Source: Tenrec ecaudatus
Taxonomy: Eukaryota > Chordata > Mammalia > Afrosoricida > Tenrecidae
NCBI RefSeq assembly: GCF_050624435.1
Contig: NC_134535.1
Location: 72,164,494-72,228,493 of the forward strand
Length of the DNA stretch: 64,000 nt
Reading direction: 5' to 3'
Of the stretch, positions 46,380 to 56,770 are shown piece after piece (the first letter of the stretch is position 1; each line of letters begins with the position of its first letter). The position numbers and the translations under genes were made by a program. Under the pieces are notes generated by a model that ran no database searches, was not told where the DNA came from, and was given only the letters and a program-made list of their open reading frames with translations.

Positions 46380-46638
46380 ATGGAGATAATAACCCTGAAT
46401 ATCAGTGGCCTGAACTCAGGCATTAAAAGACTGAGACTAGCAAACTGGCTTAGAAAACACAACCCATCAATCTGCTGCCTACAGGAGACACAGCTCAAGG
46501 CTACAGACAAAAATAAGCTGAGAATCAAATGCTGGAGAAAGTCGTACCAGGCAAACAGCAATTCAAAAAAAGCAGGGGTTACAATCGCAATCTCGTATAA
46601 AATTGACCTCAAAGTACAAAGCATAAAAAGAGATAAGG
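46380..46638 (+). pseudogene. L1 ORF2p endonuclease remnant, N-terminal part
   Basis: Starts MEIITLNISGLNSGIKRLRL and continues to IKRDK, the N-terminal quarter of the L1 APE-type endonuclease. The metal-binding Asn (LNISGLN) and Glu (CLQETQL) residues are present. The frame then runs into the ATP6V0D1 insert after codon 86 or so, within the IKRDKEGH motif. The endonuclease nicks target DNA to start L1 reverse transcription; this copy cannot do so because it is split. Confidence 0.92.
46623..46638 (+). repeat. Target site duplication, left copy, of the ATP6V0D1 insert
   Basis: ataaaaagagataagg lies immediately before the retrocopy. The AT/AAAAAG start fits the L1 endonuclease preference (TT/AAAA type). 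Confidence 0.85.
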
Positions 46639-48179
46639 GCTCTTGACAGCCCCGCTGCAGCAGGCGCTGAGTCAGCTGATCGTGGAAGTATGTGGCGAGC
46701 GGGCTGGCGGGGCTGGTACGGTCCCGCCGTCCCCTCTGCAGCCATGTCGTCCTTCCCGGAGCTTTACTTTAATGTGGACAATGGCTACTTGGAGGGGCTG
46801 GTGCGCGGCTTGAAGGCGGGGGTGCTCAGCCAGGCGGACTATGTCAACCTGGTGCAGTGCGAGGCGCTCAAGGACCTGAAGCTGCACCTGCAGAGTACAG
46901 ACTATGGCAACTTCCTGGCCAATGAGGCCTCCCCGCTCACCGTGTGGGTCATTGATGACCGCCTCAAGGAGAAGATGGTAGTGGAGTTCCGCCACCTGAG
47001 GAACCATGCCTACGAGCCTCTTGCCAGCTTCCTGAACTTCATTACTTACAGCTACATGATCGACAATGTCATCCTGCTCATCACGGGCACGCTGCACCAG
47101 CGCTCCATCTCTGAGCTGGTGCCCAAATGCCACCCGCTGGGCAGCTTCTAGCAGATGGCGGCCGTGAATATCGCGCAGACCCCTGCCGAGCTCTCCAATG
47201 CCATCCTGGTGGACACGCCCCTAGCGGCTTTTTTCCAGGACTGCATCTCAGAGCAGGACCTGGATGAGATGAACATCGAGATTATCCGGAATACGCTCTA
47301 CAAGGCCTATCTGGAGTCCTTCTACAAGTTCTACATGCTGCTGGGCGGCACCACAGCCGACGCCATGTGTCCCATCCTGGAGTTTGAAGTCAACCGCCGC
47401 GCCTCCATCATCACCACCAACTCCTTTGGCACCGAGCTGTCCAAGGAGGACCGCACCAAGCTCTTCCCCCACGGTGAACACCTCCACCCGGAGGGCCTGG
47501 CCCAGCTGGCTTGGGCTGACCACTATGAGCAGGTGAAGAACGTGGCCAATTACTACCCGAAGTACAAGCTGCTCTTCGAGGGGGCGGGCAGCAACCCCAG
47601 AGACAGGATCGCTTCTTTGAGCACGAGGTGAAGCTGAACAAGCTGGCCTTCCTGAACCAGTTCCACTTCGGCGTCTTCTACGCCTTCGTTAAGCTCAAGG
47701 AGCAGGAGTGCCGCGACATCGTGCGGATTGCTGAGTGCATCGCGCAGCGCCATCGCGCCAAGATCGACAACTACATCCCCATATTCTAGCCAGCCGGCTC
47801 CCCACTGCGCGAACGTGGTGTGTGTCTTTGTGTGCCATGACTCAGTCCTGTGGGGAGCAGCCTCCCAGCCCGCTCTGGGCCTCCCCTGGGGTGGGCACCT
47901 GCTCCCTATGCTAAGAGGGCCCAGCCTGCTCCACAGCAAGGAGGCCCTTAGCCCTTTGTTTACAGCCACTGTAGTGTCTGCAAAGCATGTGGTCACTTCC
48001 CTGTTGTTCACTCACCTTAGAAACCCCCTGCCCCCCTGTGGGTTACCCTTATGGCCCAGCAGAAGGATAGTGTGTGTGTATGTGTGTGTGCTGGGGTGAG
48101 GGGAGGGCGCTCCACCTCAGTGCCCACTCGCTGCCCCATTCCTGAGACAATAAAGCAGCCCTCTGAGTCCAAAAAATAT
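46639..48179 (+). pseudogene. ATP6V0D1: Processed pseudogene of ATP6V0D1 (V-ATPase V0 subunit d1)
   Basis: The parent gene encodes subunit d1 of the V0 sector, which links the rotor to the central stalk of the vacuolar proton pump. The copy has no introns and includes 5' UTR, coding region (ATG 46744, stop 47787-47789), 3' UTR, AATAAA at 48149-48154 and a short A-rich tail. Reading [35 protein letters not shown] and [20 protein letters not shown] identifies it. Two lesions kill it: a Glu codon changed to TAG (47149-47151) and a 10-base deletion near 47604-47611. The coding span is 1046 nt, exactly 10 less than a 351-codon gene. It lies in L1 copy B, so L1 enzymes very likely made it. Not expressed as far as sequence can tell. 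Confidence 0.97.
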
Positions 48180-48201
48180 ATAAAAAGAGAGAGAGATAAG
48201 G
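48180..48201 (+). repeat. Target site duplication, right copy, with a GA expansion
   Basis: Same as 46623-46638 but six bases longer: the aaaaagagataagg core has become aaaaa-(ga)5-taagg. Removing the insert and one copy restores the L1 ORF2 frame IKRDKEGHCIMLKG. Confidence 0.85.
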
Positions 48202-48868
48202 AGGGACACTGCATAATGCTCAAGGGGATGATAGACAAATAACCACTAAGCATAGTAAACATATACCCCCCCCCCCCAGAGAGAGACCCGCTGAACACGT
48301 CAACCAAACATTCCAAATGTTTTAAAAAGATATCACAGCTTCAACAATTATAGTGGGTAACTTCAACACACTGCACTCTGAGAAAGATCACAGGGAAAGA
48401 AACTCAACAAAGAGGCTAGAGATCTAAACACCACAATTAGACAATTTGACCTGATAGATATTTACAGAGCTTTTCATCCAAATATAAATTAATTCACATT
48501 ATTTTCGAGCTCACATGGCACATATTCAGAGATAGACCACATGCTGGGGCATAAGACGAATCTACATAAATTTAAGCACATTGAAATTATACAGACCTCT
48601 CTCTCTGACCGCTGTGCCACGCCATAAGACTGGAAATCAACAAAAGGAAGACAAATAAAGCAAGAGCAAACAATTGGAGGGTGAATAACTCTCTACTGCA
48701 AAAGGAGTGCGTACTGGCACAGATCAGAGATGAAATTAGGTAATTTCGAGAAATCAACGAGAATGAGCACATGACGTGCCAAAACTTATGGGACACAGCA
48801 AAGGCAGTCATCAGAGGAAGGTTCATAGCAATACAAGCACACCTGAGAAAGAAGAGAGACTCATGATT
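48202..48868 (+). pseudogene. L1 ORF2p endonuclease remnant, C-terminal part
   Basis: Resumes GHCIMLKGMIDK after the insert. Diverged frames give VGNFNTLHSEKD (the GDFN-like motif with Asp changed to Asn), HMAHIQR-type text and LWDTAKAVIRG-like text up to about 48860. Stops and frameshifts are frequent. The sequence then passes directly to L1 3' UTR, so the reverse transcriptase and Cys-rich domains are absent. Confidence 0.85.
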
Positions 48869-50480
48869 GACATGCTGGCACAAAATCCCCCAGGGAATGC
48901 TGAAGGTGGACTTTGGGCCAGGGCATGATGCCCCAACAGACTGGACTGGAAAACACTCCTAAAGGCCAACAAATGATACTTGAACTAACTACAAGCTTTT
49001 CTTTCTTGTTGTGTTTTGTTTTGTTCTTTGTCAGTGGTTTCTTGTTGTTGTTTTGTTGCATATTGTTGCTTGGCTTTGCTCTGTCTTGTTTTTGTGCATG
49101 TTATTATCTCCATAGGTCTGTCTAAATAAGATTGGCTGGATGAACCATCTGGAGGAGAAAACAACAGGACCGACAGTTCTGGGGGGACATGGGATAGAGG
49201 AAGTTGGGGGAAAGGAAGTGGTGTTAACAAACCCAGGGACAAGGGAATAACAAGTGATCCAAATTGGTGGTAAGGAGGGTGTGGGAGGCCTGGTAGGGCA
49301 TGATCAAGGGTAATGTAACTGAGAGGAATTACTGAAACCAGGTGGGGACTGAGCATGTTAGTGGGACAGGAGGAAATTCAAGGGAAATAGAGGAAAGAGC
49401 TGGGAGGCAAAGGGCATTTATAGAGATCTGGATAAAGACATATACATATGCAAATATATTTATATATGAGAATGGGGAAATAGATCTATGCACCTATATT
49501 TATAGGTTTAGTATTAAGGTGGCGGAAGGACATTGGGTCTCCATTCAAGTACTCCCTCAATGCAAGAATACTTTCTTCTATTAAATTGGCATTCTAGGAT
49601 GCTCACCTTCCTGACAAAACTGCTGAAGACAAAGTGGGTGAATAAGCAAATGTGGCGAAGAAAGACAATGGTGCCTGGCTATCAAAACATGTAGGGTCTG
49701 GGGTCTTAAAGGTTTCAGGGTAAACAAGTGGCCATCTAGCTCAGAAGCAACAAAGCCTACATGGAAGAAGCACACCGGCCTGTGCGATCACAAGGTGTTG
49801 AAAGGATCTGATATAAGGCATCATCAGGAAAAAAAAATCTTACCGTAGTGAATGAGGGAGGAGGTGCAGAGTGGAGACCTAAAGCCCATTTAGGGGCCAC
49901 TGAAGATCCTCTTGTAGAGGGGTCTAGGGGAGGAGATGAGCCAGTCAAGGTGCGATGTAGCACCGATGAGAAATACAATTTTCCTCTAGTTCCTAAATGT
50001 TTCCCCCCGCCACTCTTATAATTGGAATTTACCTTGCAAGTCTGTCTAGACCAGAGGATGTACGCTGGTACAGATAGAAACTGAAACACAGGGAATCCAG
50101 GGCGGATGATCCCTTCAGGACCAGGGGTGTGAGGGCTGATACTGGGAGGGTGGAGGGAGGGTGGGTTGGAAAGAAGGGACTGATTCCAAGGATCTACATG
50201 TGACCTCCTCCCTGGGGGACGGACAACAGAAAAATGGGTGAACGGAGATGTTGGACAGGGAAAGATATGACAAAATAATAATTATTAAACTATCAAGGGC
50301 TCAGGAGGGAAGGGGAGGTGGGCAGGGAGGGGAAACATGAGGACTGATGCCAGGGGCTAAGTGGAGAGCAAATGTTTTGAGAATGATGAGGGCAATGAAT
50401 GTACAAATGTGCTTTACACAATTGATGTATATATGGATTGTGATAAGAGTTGTGTGAGCTCCTAATAAAATGATTTAAAA
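48869..50480 (+). mobile_element. L1 copy B: 3' UTR and A-rich tail
   Basis: 'aactacaagcttttctttct' with a T/G-rich run (49000-49110), 'gaggagaaaacaacaggacc', then the standard 3' UTR blocks also present in copy A ('gtggccatctagctcagaag', 49729) and the end 'cctaataaaatgatttaaaa' at 50461-50480. Frames in it (for example 123 codons minus at 48985-49356) are artefacts. Confidence 0.93.
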
Positions 50481-50546
50481 ATTGATGTATGGATTGTTAT
50501 AAGAGGTGTAATAGCCCCCAATAAAATTATTTATTAATAATAAAAG
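50481..50546 (+). mobile_element. L1 copy A: 3' terminus, second part
   Basis: Begins with the duplicated attgatgtatg (50481-50491) and completes the interrupted end: 'gattgttataagaggtgtaa', 'tagcccccaataaaattatt', then an AAT-rich tail. Confidence 0.93.
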
Positions 50547-50559
50547 AGAAAGAGCAATA

Positions 50560-51850
50560 AAATTAATGTACCATACAATTAAAGGTTTAAATGTATTAAA
50601 AAGAGTTTAGCGATTATCACCACAATCAAATTTAGATCAATTCTCCAATCTGATATCCCTCATTATTAGTTCCCCATCCTCCCAACATCCGTAACATCCC
50701 CTAAAGAGTTTATAATATATTACTTTCTCTGTAGATTACCTATCCTATGTTTCATATTAAGAAAATCTTATATACAACAACAAAATAAGACAGGAAAAAC
50801 TGCCAATGAAAAGAATGCAAAAACATAAAATTAAAACAAGTTAAAAATGGGTCAAAAAAGGAAACGAAATTTAAGATGTTAAATTTTAACCTAACTATAA
50901 CTGCAATTATCCACTTTCCAACTTATTTTGTCTGAAGATGAAACTATTCATATAGGTAGTCAATGAGCGCTTAATCCATGTGAGCGCTCTGCAAATGGAT
51001 TGGGCATTCTCTGTTATCCACAGACTTCTCTCAACTGGGTTCTCAGAATTTGTGCTCTAATATAATTCCCTTCTCTAATCTTAGATGTTGTTATTCTTAA
51101 TCCTTGGACAACATTGAGTAGTGTACTCCTTCTTTGTGGATTTAGCTGACACCTCACTTAGATGGCTACTTATCTAAAGACAAGCCTTTAAGACCCCAGA
51201 CACTTACTTTCAGATAACTGAGCACCATATGATTTCTTCACCACACTTATAGCACCCATATTTTTGGTGGTTACTTCATGAGAGAAAGATTCAAGCAAGG
51301 CCATATCATAAGAACTAAATGTTATTAAATTAGAGTCTACAATTAAGAACAAGCTCGAAATATATTCATATACCTAAGGCTTATATATATCCCTAAGGTG
51401 TGTGTGTACAAAATCTATGCATATACCTAAGTTTATCTATAAAGATCCACTTTAGAGGTAATATCATCAGGTCTTAAGGTATAATATAGCTAATATTCAG
51501 GGAATATTTGATAATTCTAAAAAGAATGTGAATGAGCCAAATTATTATTTAAAGATGACTTCATGAAATGATTTCCATTCAAGGTTTGAATGTTAATAAT
51601 AGGCAATAGATTTGGGGTTTCCTTCAGGTTTCAGCAAGTCTAAGTCCAATAAGAATTTGAAGTGCTGTTCCACATTGTTTCCTCCTTTGGATCAAAAGCC
51701 AACCTTTAGGTCTCTGATCAAATCATCCATTAATGGTAGCCAAGCGTCATCAAATTCTGGTCTCCAGGCAGCTCATGGAGTAGCTCATGGAGCCAACTAG
51801 ACCTGCAAACCATTTTCTTCTCTGATTCCCAGGTCTCCTTCTTTACCTGT
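50560..51850 (+). mobile_element. Old L1 3' UTR fragment(s), probable
   Basis: 'accacaatcaaatttagatc' near 50620 is typical of old L1 3' ends; 'agcctttaagaccccagaca' (51184) and 'aggtttcagcaagtctaagt' (51626) to 'cagctcatggagccaactag' (51781) resemble afrotherian L1 3' UTR text that recurs at 52.95-53.06 kb. Diverged; strand and boundaries are uncertain. Confidence 0.45.
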
Positions 51851-52842
51851 TTCTCCAAAAGAAGAGAAATCAATTGTTGCATTTTTGGCTGGCTGCTGGC
51901 AAGCTTTAAAGACTCCAGGGACTAGTCACTGTGCAGCTTCCCTATTTTGTAAGCATTTTCGTTATTTATTTACAGTCTGTTGAAATCTTTGCCCTTTTAA
52001 GATAAGCTACCTGTCTTTTTTTGCATTTGCCTATTTTTTGAACAAAGAAAGCATTAATTTGGCATCTCTCAATTGTGCATACTTCTCTTTGCTCATCAAC
52101 TGAAGTTTGACTTTCCTTCAATGTCTGAGTTGACCCAGTGGTAGTGAGAGTGTATCATAAAAATAGCTTCAACTGCAATGTTGTATGCTAGCGTACCTGT
52201 GTAGCAGAATGTATTCATATGAAGATAGGAAACCTACTAGTGTCTTAATTCATCTCAAGAAACTCCTGGGTTCTATGTGTACAACCCTGGTGTGTTTGTT
52301 TGGGGCTTCTTTTGACTAGTCAAGGGCACAGGCCATTTTTAGAAACAATAAAGAGGGCGCTGGCAAACTATGATGCTCTCTCTTAATATGTATTTGTAAA
52401 GCACCAACTAAAATATATTTTTTAATAGCAGTGGAAAAGAAATACAGGAATGTGTCACAAAACACCTACCAATGTTTACCAGCTGTTGACTAAACTGAAA
52501 ACAATGCATGCATATATATTTTATGTGTGATTAATATAAACAGCTGCTAATAAATATACCAGGATTCTTTATTTATTTTTTTATTGGCTAAGATTAGGAT
52601 TCCCGAATGTTCTGAAAGGATCTACAAGATACTCTTCTCCAGCAACAGGTGCCTGTTATTAAAATAACGTTAATGATCACAGACATCACTCCCATTGGAA
52701 ATGCTTTTGATTGTTCACAAAGAATTAAGCACTATAGAATTCTCAGTGAATTTCTAATTTGGGGCGCCTGAGTTAGTTTCTTTGCACCTCTATTATTAGC
52801 TCATCTCATATAGGACGTAGTGGAACCTACTGAAACTGCTTT
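51851..52842. other. Unique or unassigned AT-rich sequence
   Basis: No confident repeat family and no gene. Confidence 0.4.
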
Positions 52843-52937
52843 GGGAACCTCTGGTAGCACAGCTGATTAAGCAGTGGACGGTGAACCAAAAGGTCTGTGG
52901 TTCAAACTCACTGCCCATTGTGTGGGGGAAAATATGA
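52843..52937 (+). mobile_element. AfroSINE, 5' part (split)
   Basis: Head 'gggaacctctggtagcacag', 'gtgaaccaaaaggtctgtgg' and 'ttcaaactcactgcccattg'. Interrupted at about 52938; resumes at about 53061. Confidence 0.85.
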
Positions 52938-53060
52938 GATGACCTTCGGGTCTTTGATAAAATCATGCATTTCTTCTAGTCTCAGGGCAAAGAAGGTGGC
53001 AGCTCATGGAGGCAATTAGGTCTGTGGACCATTTTCTTCTCTGGTTTGCAGGTCTCCTAC
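52938..53060 (+). mobile_element. L1 3' UTR-like segment within the AfroSINE
   Basis: 'gggtctttgataaaatcatg', 'ggcagctcatggaggcaatt', 'tctgtggaccattttcttct' and 'ctggtttgcaggtctcctac' match 51711-51842 with scattered differences. No A-rich tail or clear target duplication is visible. Confidence 0.6.
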
Positions 53061-53172
53061 CATAAATATTTACCACCTTAGAAGCCATACTCATTCTACT
53101 CCGACCTATTGAGTCTCTATGACTCAGAATGAATTTGAGGTAATGGGTTTGGTTTGATTTGGTTTTGGTTTG
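53061..53172 (+). mobile_element. AfroSINE, 3' part
   Basis: 'tattgagtctctatgactca' and 'gaatttgaggtaatgggttt', ending in a GGTTTGGTTTT-type run, complete the SINE begun at 52843. Confidence 0.85.
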
Positions 53173-53628
53173 CAACTGATTTAAAGATTAAATGAACGAA
53201 AGTCTATAAACTCATGGGAAATAATAGTTTAACAAACATGGCTTAATATTTTCTTGGCAATATCTGTGCCTTTGGATTTATAAATATTCCATGTATTGGT
53301 GGACTGTATGACTGAATAAAAAATACATACCAAGGAATATTTTTAAAGAATCAATCATTTGAAAGCAAATCTTTTCATCGAGCCAATATGAAAGAACTCA
53401 CAACTATCAGATTTAGAATATGTATGCAATAAAATAAAGGCCGTGGTACTGGAGTCTAACCCAATGGATAGAATAAACATACATGAGTCCCCGCCAGCAC
53501 AAACAAGGGATTGAACAAGTAAACTTAAAGGACGAGAGGGGACAACTATCCTTTAGAGAAGTCCAAATAATACTTTCCACTACAATTTAATTATTAAATT
53601 TTACTACCCTCTCTCATCTCTAGAAGAA
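53173..53628. other. Unique AT-rich sequence
   Basis: Nothing recognised. Confidence 0.4.
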
Positions 53629-53790
53629 GCCTGGTGCTGCCGTGGGTTAGCGGTTGGCAGCTAACAAGAGCAGTGGCTCCAGGGCAGAAAGATGTCACTT
53701 GCTCAGCTGTTTAGTCTTCATGATCCTAAGGAGCAGCTCTGCTCTATCTAGAGCGCTGCAGCGAGATGAGTTGACCATGGGCGTGCCGCG
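53629..53790 (+). mobile_element. AfroSINE
   Basis: 'gcctggtgctgccgtgggtt', 'agcggttggcagctaacaag', 'agtcttcatgatcctaagga', then 'gagatgagttgaccatgggc' at the tail. Confidence 0.75.
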
Positions 53791-54219
53791 TCCCTTTTAG
53801 TGTCGACTGGACTTAGGACTTAAAGGGGTTGGCAAGGGGGGTATGTTCGTTTTACAGTGACGAATCTGGAAAGCATCGTCTCACCTAAGTGCTCAAGGTT
53901 CCCATCGTCAGTAATCAGTCACGTGACGATCACAGATTTCCCCTGTCACCCCACCCCCGTCCCCCCGACTGATACCATGGGATGAGAATGCCATTTCACT
54001 GCTGTGATCTTCTTTACAAAAACCTTGAGCCCAGTTTGATCATGAGAAAACATGAAACAAATCCAAATTTAAAAAAATTTTTCAAAAAGGATGACCAATA
54101 CTTTCAAAACTGTCAAGGTCATGAAAGCAAGGGAAATCTGAGAAAATGGCAATAACCAGAAGAAACTAAGAAAACAAAATATTGAAAAGAAAGGAAGATC
54201 CAGGTGGGACCCTAGGACC

Positions 54220-54397
54220 CACACTAAAACCAAATCTATTGCCATCAGCCTGAGTCTGACTCCGAGCTGCTTTACAAGGTGGCCATCTCCAAGGATGCGA
54301 GTGCCCAAGCTTTTGCCCACTGAACGCCTGGCACATTTGAACTGTCTCCCTTCCGGTTAGTAGCGGAGCACTCTCAGTCCTATGCCACCGGAGCTTA
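54220..54397 (-). mobile_element. AfroSINE
   Basis: A-rich end, then 'ttgccatcagcctgagtctg', a diverged body, 'catttgaactgtctcccttc', and the head 'atgccaccggagcttaaatg'. Confidence 0.75.
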
Positions 54398-55154
54398 AAT
54401 GGCATTTATTAAACAATGGAGGAACTCTAAGTAGGGTTTGTAGGCTCGCTAAAAGTAATGTCCAATGTTAATTTCTCTGGTTTGAAGACCGCACCTTGGT
54501 TCTTTAAAATGTTGACATTATAAAAACTGAGTAGAGTATGACCGTGCTGTAGTATCTTCACAAGTTTTCTATGTATCTGTTCCAATATTGATAAATGGCA
54601 TCTCTATTTCTGTATAAACTAATCTCGAACAGAAAGTAAATCCATATAAGAAACCTTTTCTATTCAGCTGGTTTCCCTGGAATTATATAACAGGATCTGG
54701 TGAAGTTGTAGAACTTCATCAACTCCAAAGGTCTATGAAATCCCAAGAAAAATATATACGTATATAAAAAAAGTCTTAGTTTGGTCATTTTAAAATATCC
54801 CTGAGTCCATGAAGCCTAAAAACAGGATACATTTTTATACACTGTTTTCTCTAATCAAATTCATTCTGCCTATAACTATGAATGCAAAATGTTGAAATAA
54901 TCCATTGAAAATTTAAAATGCCAAACCAATATAATTATTTGGTACCACACATTTCCAGCCAGAAAAAGAGATAACTTTTTTGCTAATTTTACCTGGGTTT
55001 TTTAAGTTCTGAAATTTAGACTCTATGAAGAGTCTTAAAATTATTTTGTGTCTTAAGGGAAAACGGATCATTTGCAATGAAAGTCATGTTACAGTTGGTG
55101 GTTTATCAGACACCTGGTGGTGCAGAAATGATATAAATCAGCTAAATTGAGAGA
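54398..55154. other. Unique AT-rich sequence
   Basis: A short SINE-head-like string occurs at about 55110-55130 ('cacctggtggtgcagaaatg'). Otherwise nothing is recognised. Confidence 0.4.
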
Positions 55155-55565
55155 ATGGTCTTCGTGCTGCTAATTGCCTTCAAGTCACCTCTGATTCCCG
55201 GCAACCTTCTGTAACAGAATAAAAAGTCACCTCATCTTGCTGCTGGTATGTTTGATTTCATCGCTGTGGTTATTGGGTAGTAACTTCCAACCTTGAGGCT
55301 CATCCTTCAGCACTCTATTATCGAGCATTCTGGCGAGATCCATACATTTTTATCGATCCATTATCAGAAGTCGATTGCTGGGGCTTTCTTTTTAATTTGT
55401 CTTAGTCTAGAAGCAGCACTGAAACTCATCTACCATGTGTGACGCTGCTGGTGTGTGAAAGACTTGTGGCACAGCTTCTAGCGTCAGAGAAACTCGCAAG
55501 CCGGTGCAGTCTGATGAGCTGACAGACAGTGGTAGTGCTTGCACGAGGGTTGCGTTTTTGCCATG
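55155..55565. mobile_element. Unclassified old interspersed repeat, probable
   Basis: 'gccttcaagtcacctctgat' resembles an AfroSINE/RTE tail, and 'accttgaggctcatccttca' through 'cagcttctagcgtcagagaa' resembles a mammalian repeat I have seen but cannot name. Single copy in this window. Low certainty. Confidence 0.35.
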
Positions 55566-55984
55566 TTTCGGAGCCCCTGCAACTCAGGGTCAGTACTAAA
55601 TGGCATTTAACAGGGATTCTGCTCTGCTCTTTGACGGTCCTCCCGACTCCCGAGAGCTGTCCACCAGCCTAGATTCTAGCCTGTGAACTTCCACATCATC
55701 CAATTGGAGTTATTATTTTTACTTGTCAATTAACTTGTAGTACATTGATCTATCATTGGTAAACACAACTATAGCTACATTCACAGAGAAAAAAAATTAA
55801 TTTTGTTAGTATAAACTGATAGTCATTTTGGTGAACAAAAACTTTGGTTCGGCTATTGACTAATTGGTATTTTTGTTTTTAGTTTCATTCCATTATTCAA
55901 ACATGAGACTTTAAGAAAATAGTACAAGTAGTTTGGTCTCAAAATATGTATTGATAAGTCAGCTCCTGAAACAGGGAAAACGCG

Positions 55985-56175
55985 GACTTTAGAATTACAC
56001 TTCCTGACAATTCATTAATTACCCTTGACATACTGTGTAACCTCTCTGATCCTGATTCTCTTAGTCTGTATCATGATTATTAAAAATATCAAATTTACAT
56101 AGGTATTATAAGAATACATTAAAATATGCAAAAGCACTTAGCCTGATGCCTAACTCAATAAGTTCCTTTTAAACA
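55985..56175 (+). mobile_element. MIR SINE
   Basis: 'actgtgtaacctctctgatc', 'ctgattctcttagtctgtat', 'aaaatatgcaaaagcactta' and 'gcctgatgcctaactcaata' follow MIR order. Confidence 0.65.
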
Positions 56176-56497
56176 TCAAAATAATATAGAGCTAATGGTT
56201 ACATTCTAGGTAGCTACAAAAACTTTGATAGCTACCGTACATACATAACTGAAATATGCCCTTCTCAATGGAAAAAATATATTAGAAGATAACATATTGT
56301 CATAACACCGCTAATTAACACAACATAATTTTTGAAAAGGAAATGAGCAGTCTATGTGATGTCTAAATATCAAGATTTTAGAAAAAATTTTTGTTTAATT
56401 TTTAAGTAATGGAAATTGACAATACATGAAGGGTTTTTATTATTATTATTGATTTGTTTCTTCCTTTATCCGGAGAATGAGACTTTTTCTCAGGCTG

Positions 56498-56578
56498 ACC
56501 ATTGGGTGGTGCAAATGGCTAGCCCACTTGGATGGTAAGTCCCCAAGAGCTAAAAGAACTTCAGAGTTTGAGTCCACC
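56498..56578 (+). mobile_element. AfroSINE, 3'-truncated
   Basis: 'ccattgggtggtgcaaatgg' then 'agcccacttggatggtaagt' and 'cttcagagtttgagtccacc': head and box B only. Another SINE follows at once. Confidence 0.6.
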
Positions 56579-56579
56579 T

Positions 56580-56770
56580 ATGGAGTATACCCGGTGGTAG
56601 AATGGCTATCTATTGAACTTTGAACTGTGATCCACAGGGTCGACAGTTCAAAACCACCCCTAGCAGCTCCAGAGGAGAAAGAATGGGCTTTCTACTTCCA
56701 TAAACAATCTCAGAAACCCACAGGGGGTCATGCTGAGTCAGGATGACCTGACAGTCTGCTTTCAAAAAAC
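56580..56770 (+). mobile_element. AfroSINE, full length
   Basis: Head-like 'tacccggtggtagaatggct', box B 'tcgacagttcaaaaccaccc', body 'ctttctacttccataaacaa' with 'tctcagaaacccacaggggg', tail 'gctgagtcaggatgacctga'. Confidence 0.85.

Larger units (their letters stand above)
45369..46638 (+). mobile_element. L1 copy B: 5' end, ORF1 remnant and start of ORF2
   Basis: Starts 'aaggacttccaggaagatgg', plausible L1 5' UTR. An ORF1 remnant (about 45520-46095) and the ORF2 start (46380) follow. The L1 is interrupted at 46638 by the ATP6V0D1 retrocopy and resumes at 48180. Flanked with 50480 by an exact 11-bp duplication of L1 copy A. Confidence 0.93.

Noticed and set aside
46112-46624. 170-codon minus-strand frame
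   Set aside because: Antisense shadow of the L1 ORF1/ORF2 region.
46690-47631. Two adjacent long open frames that read as V-ATPase subunit d1
   Set aside because: They are one intronless copy split by a TAG codon and ended by a 10-nt deletion, with an A-rich tail and target duplications. A pseudogene, not two genes or a functional retrogene.
48985-49356. 123-codon minus-strand frame with a Pro/Leu-rich sequence
   Set aside because: Lies in the 3' UTR of L1 copy B and its G/T-rich run.
44512-50546. Assembly artefact joining unrelated L1 pieces
   Set aside because: The exact 11-bp duplication and matching target duplications around the retrocopy are what true insertions leave; misassembly would not produce them. 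Long reads would settle it.
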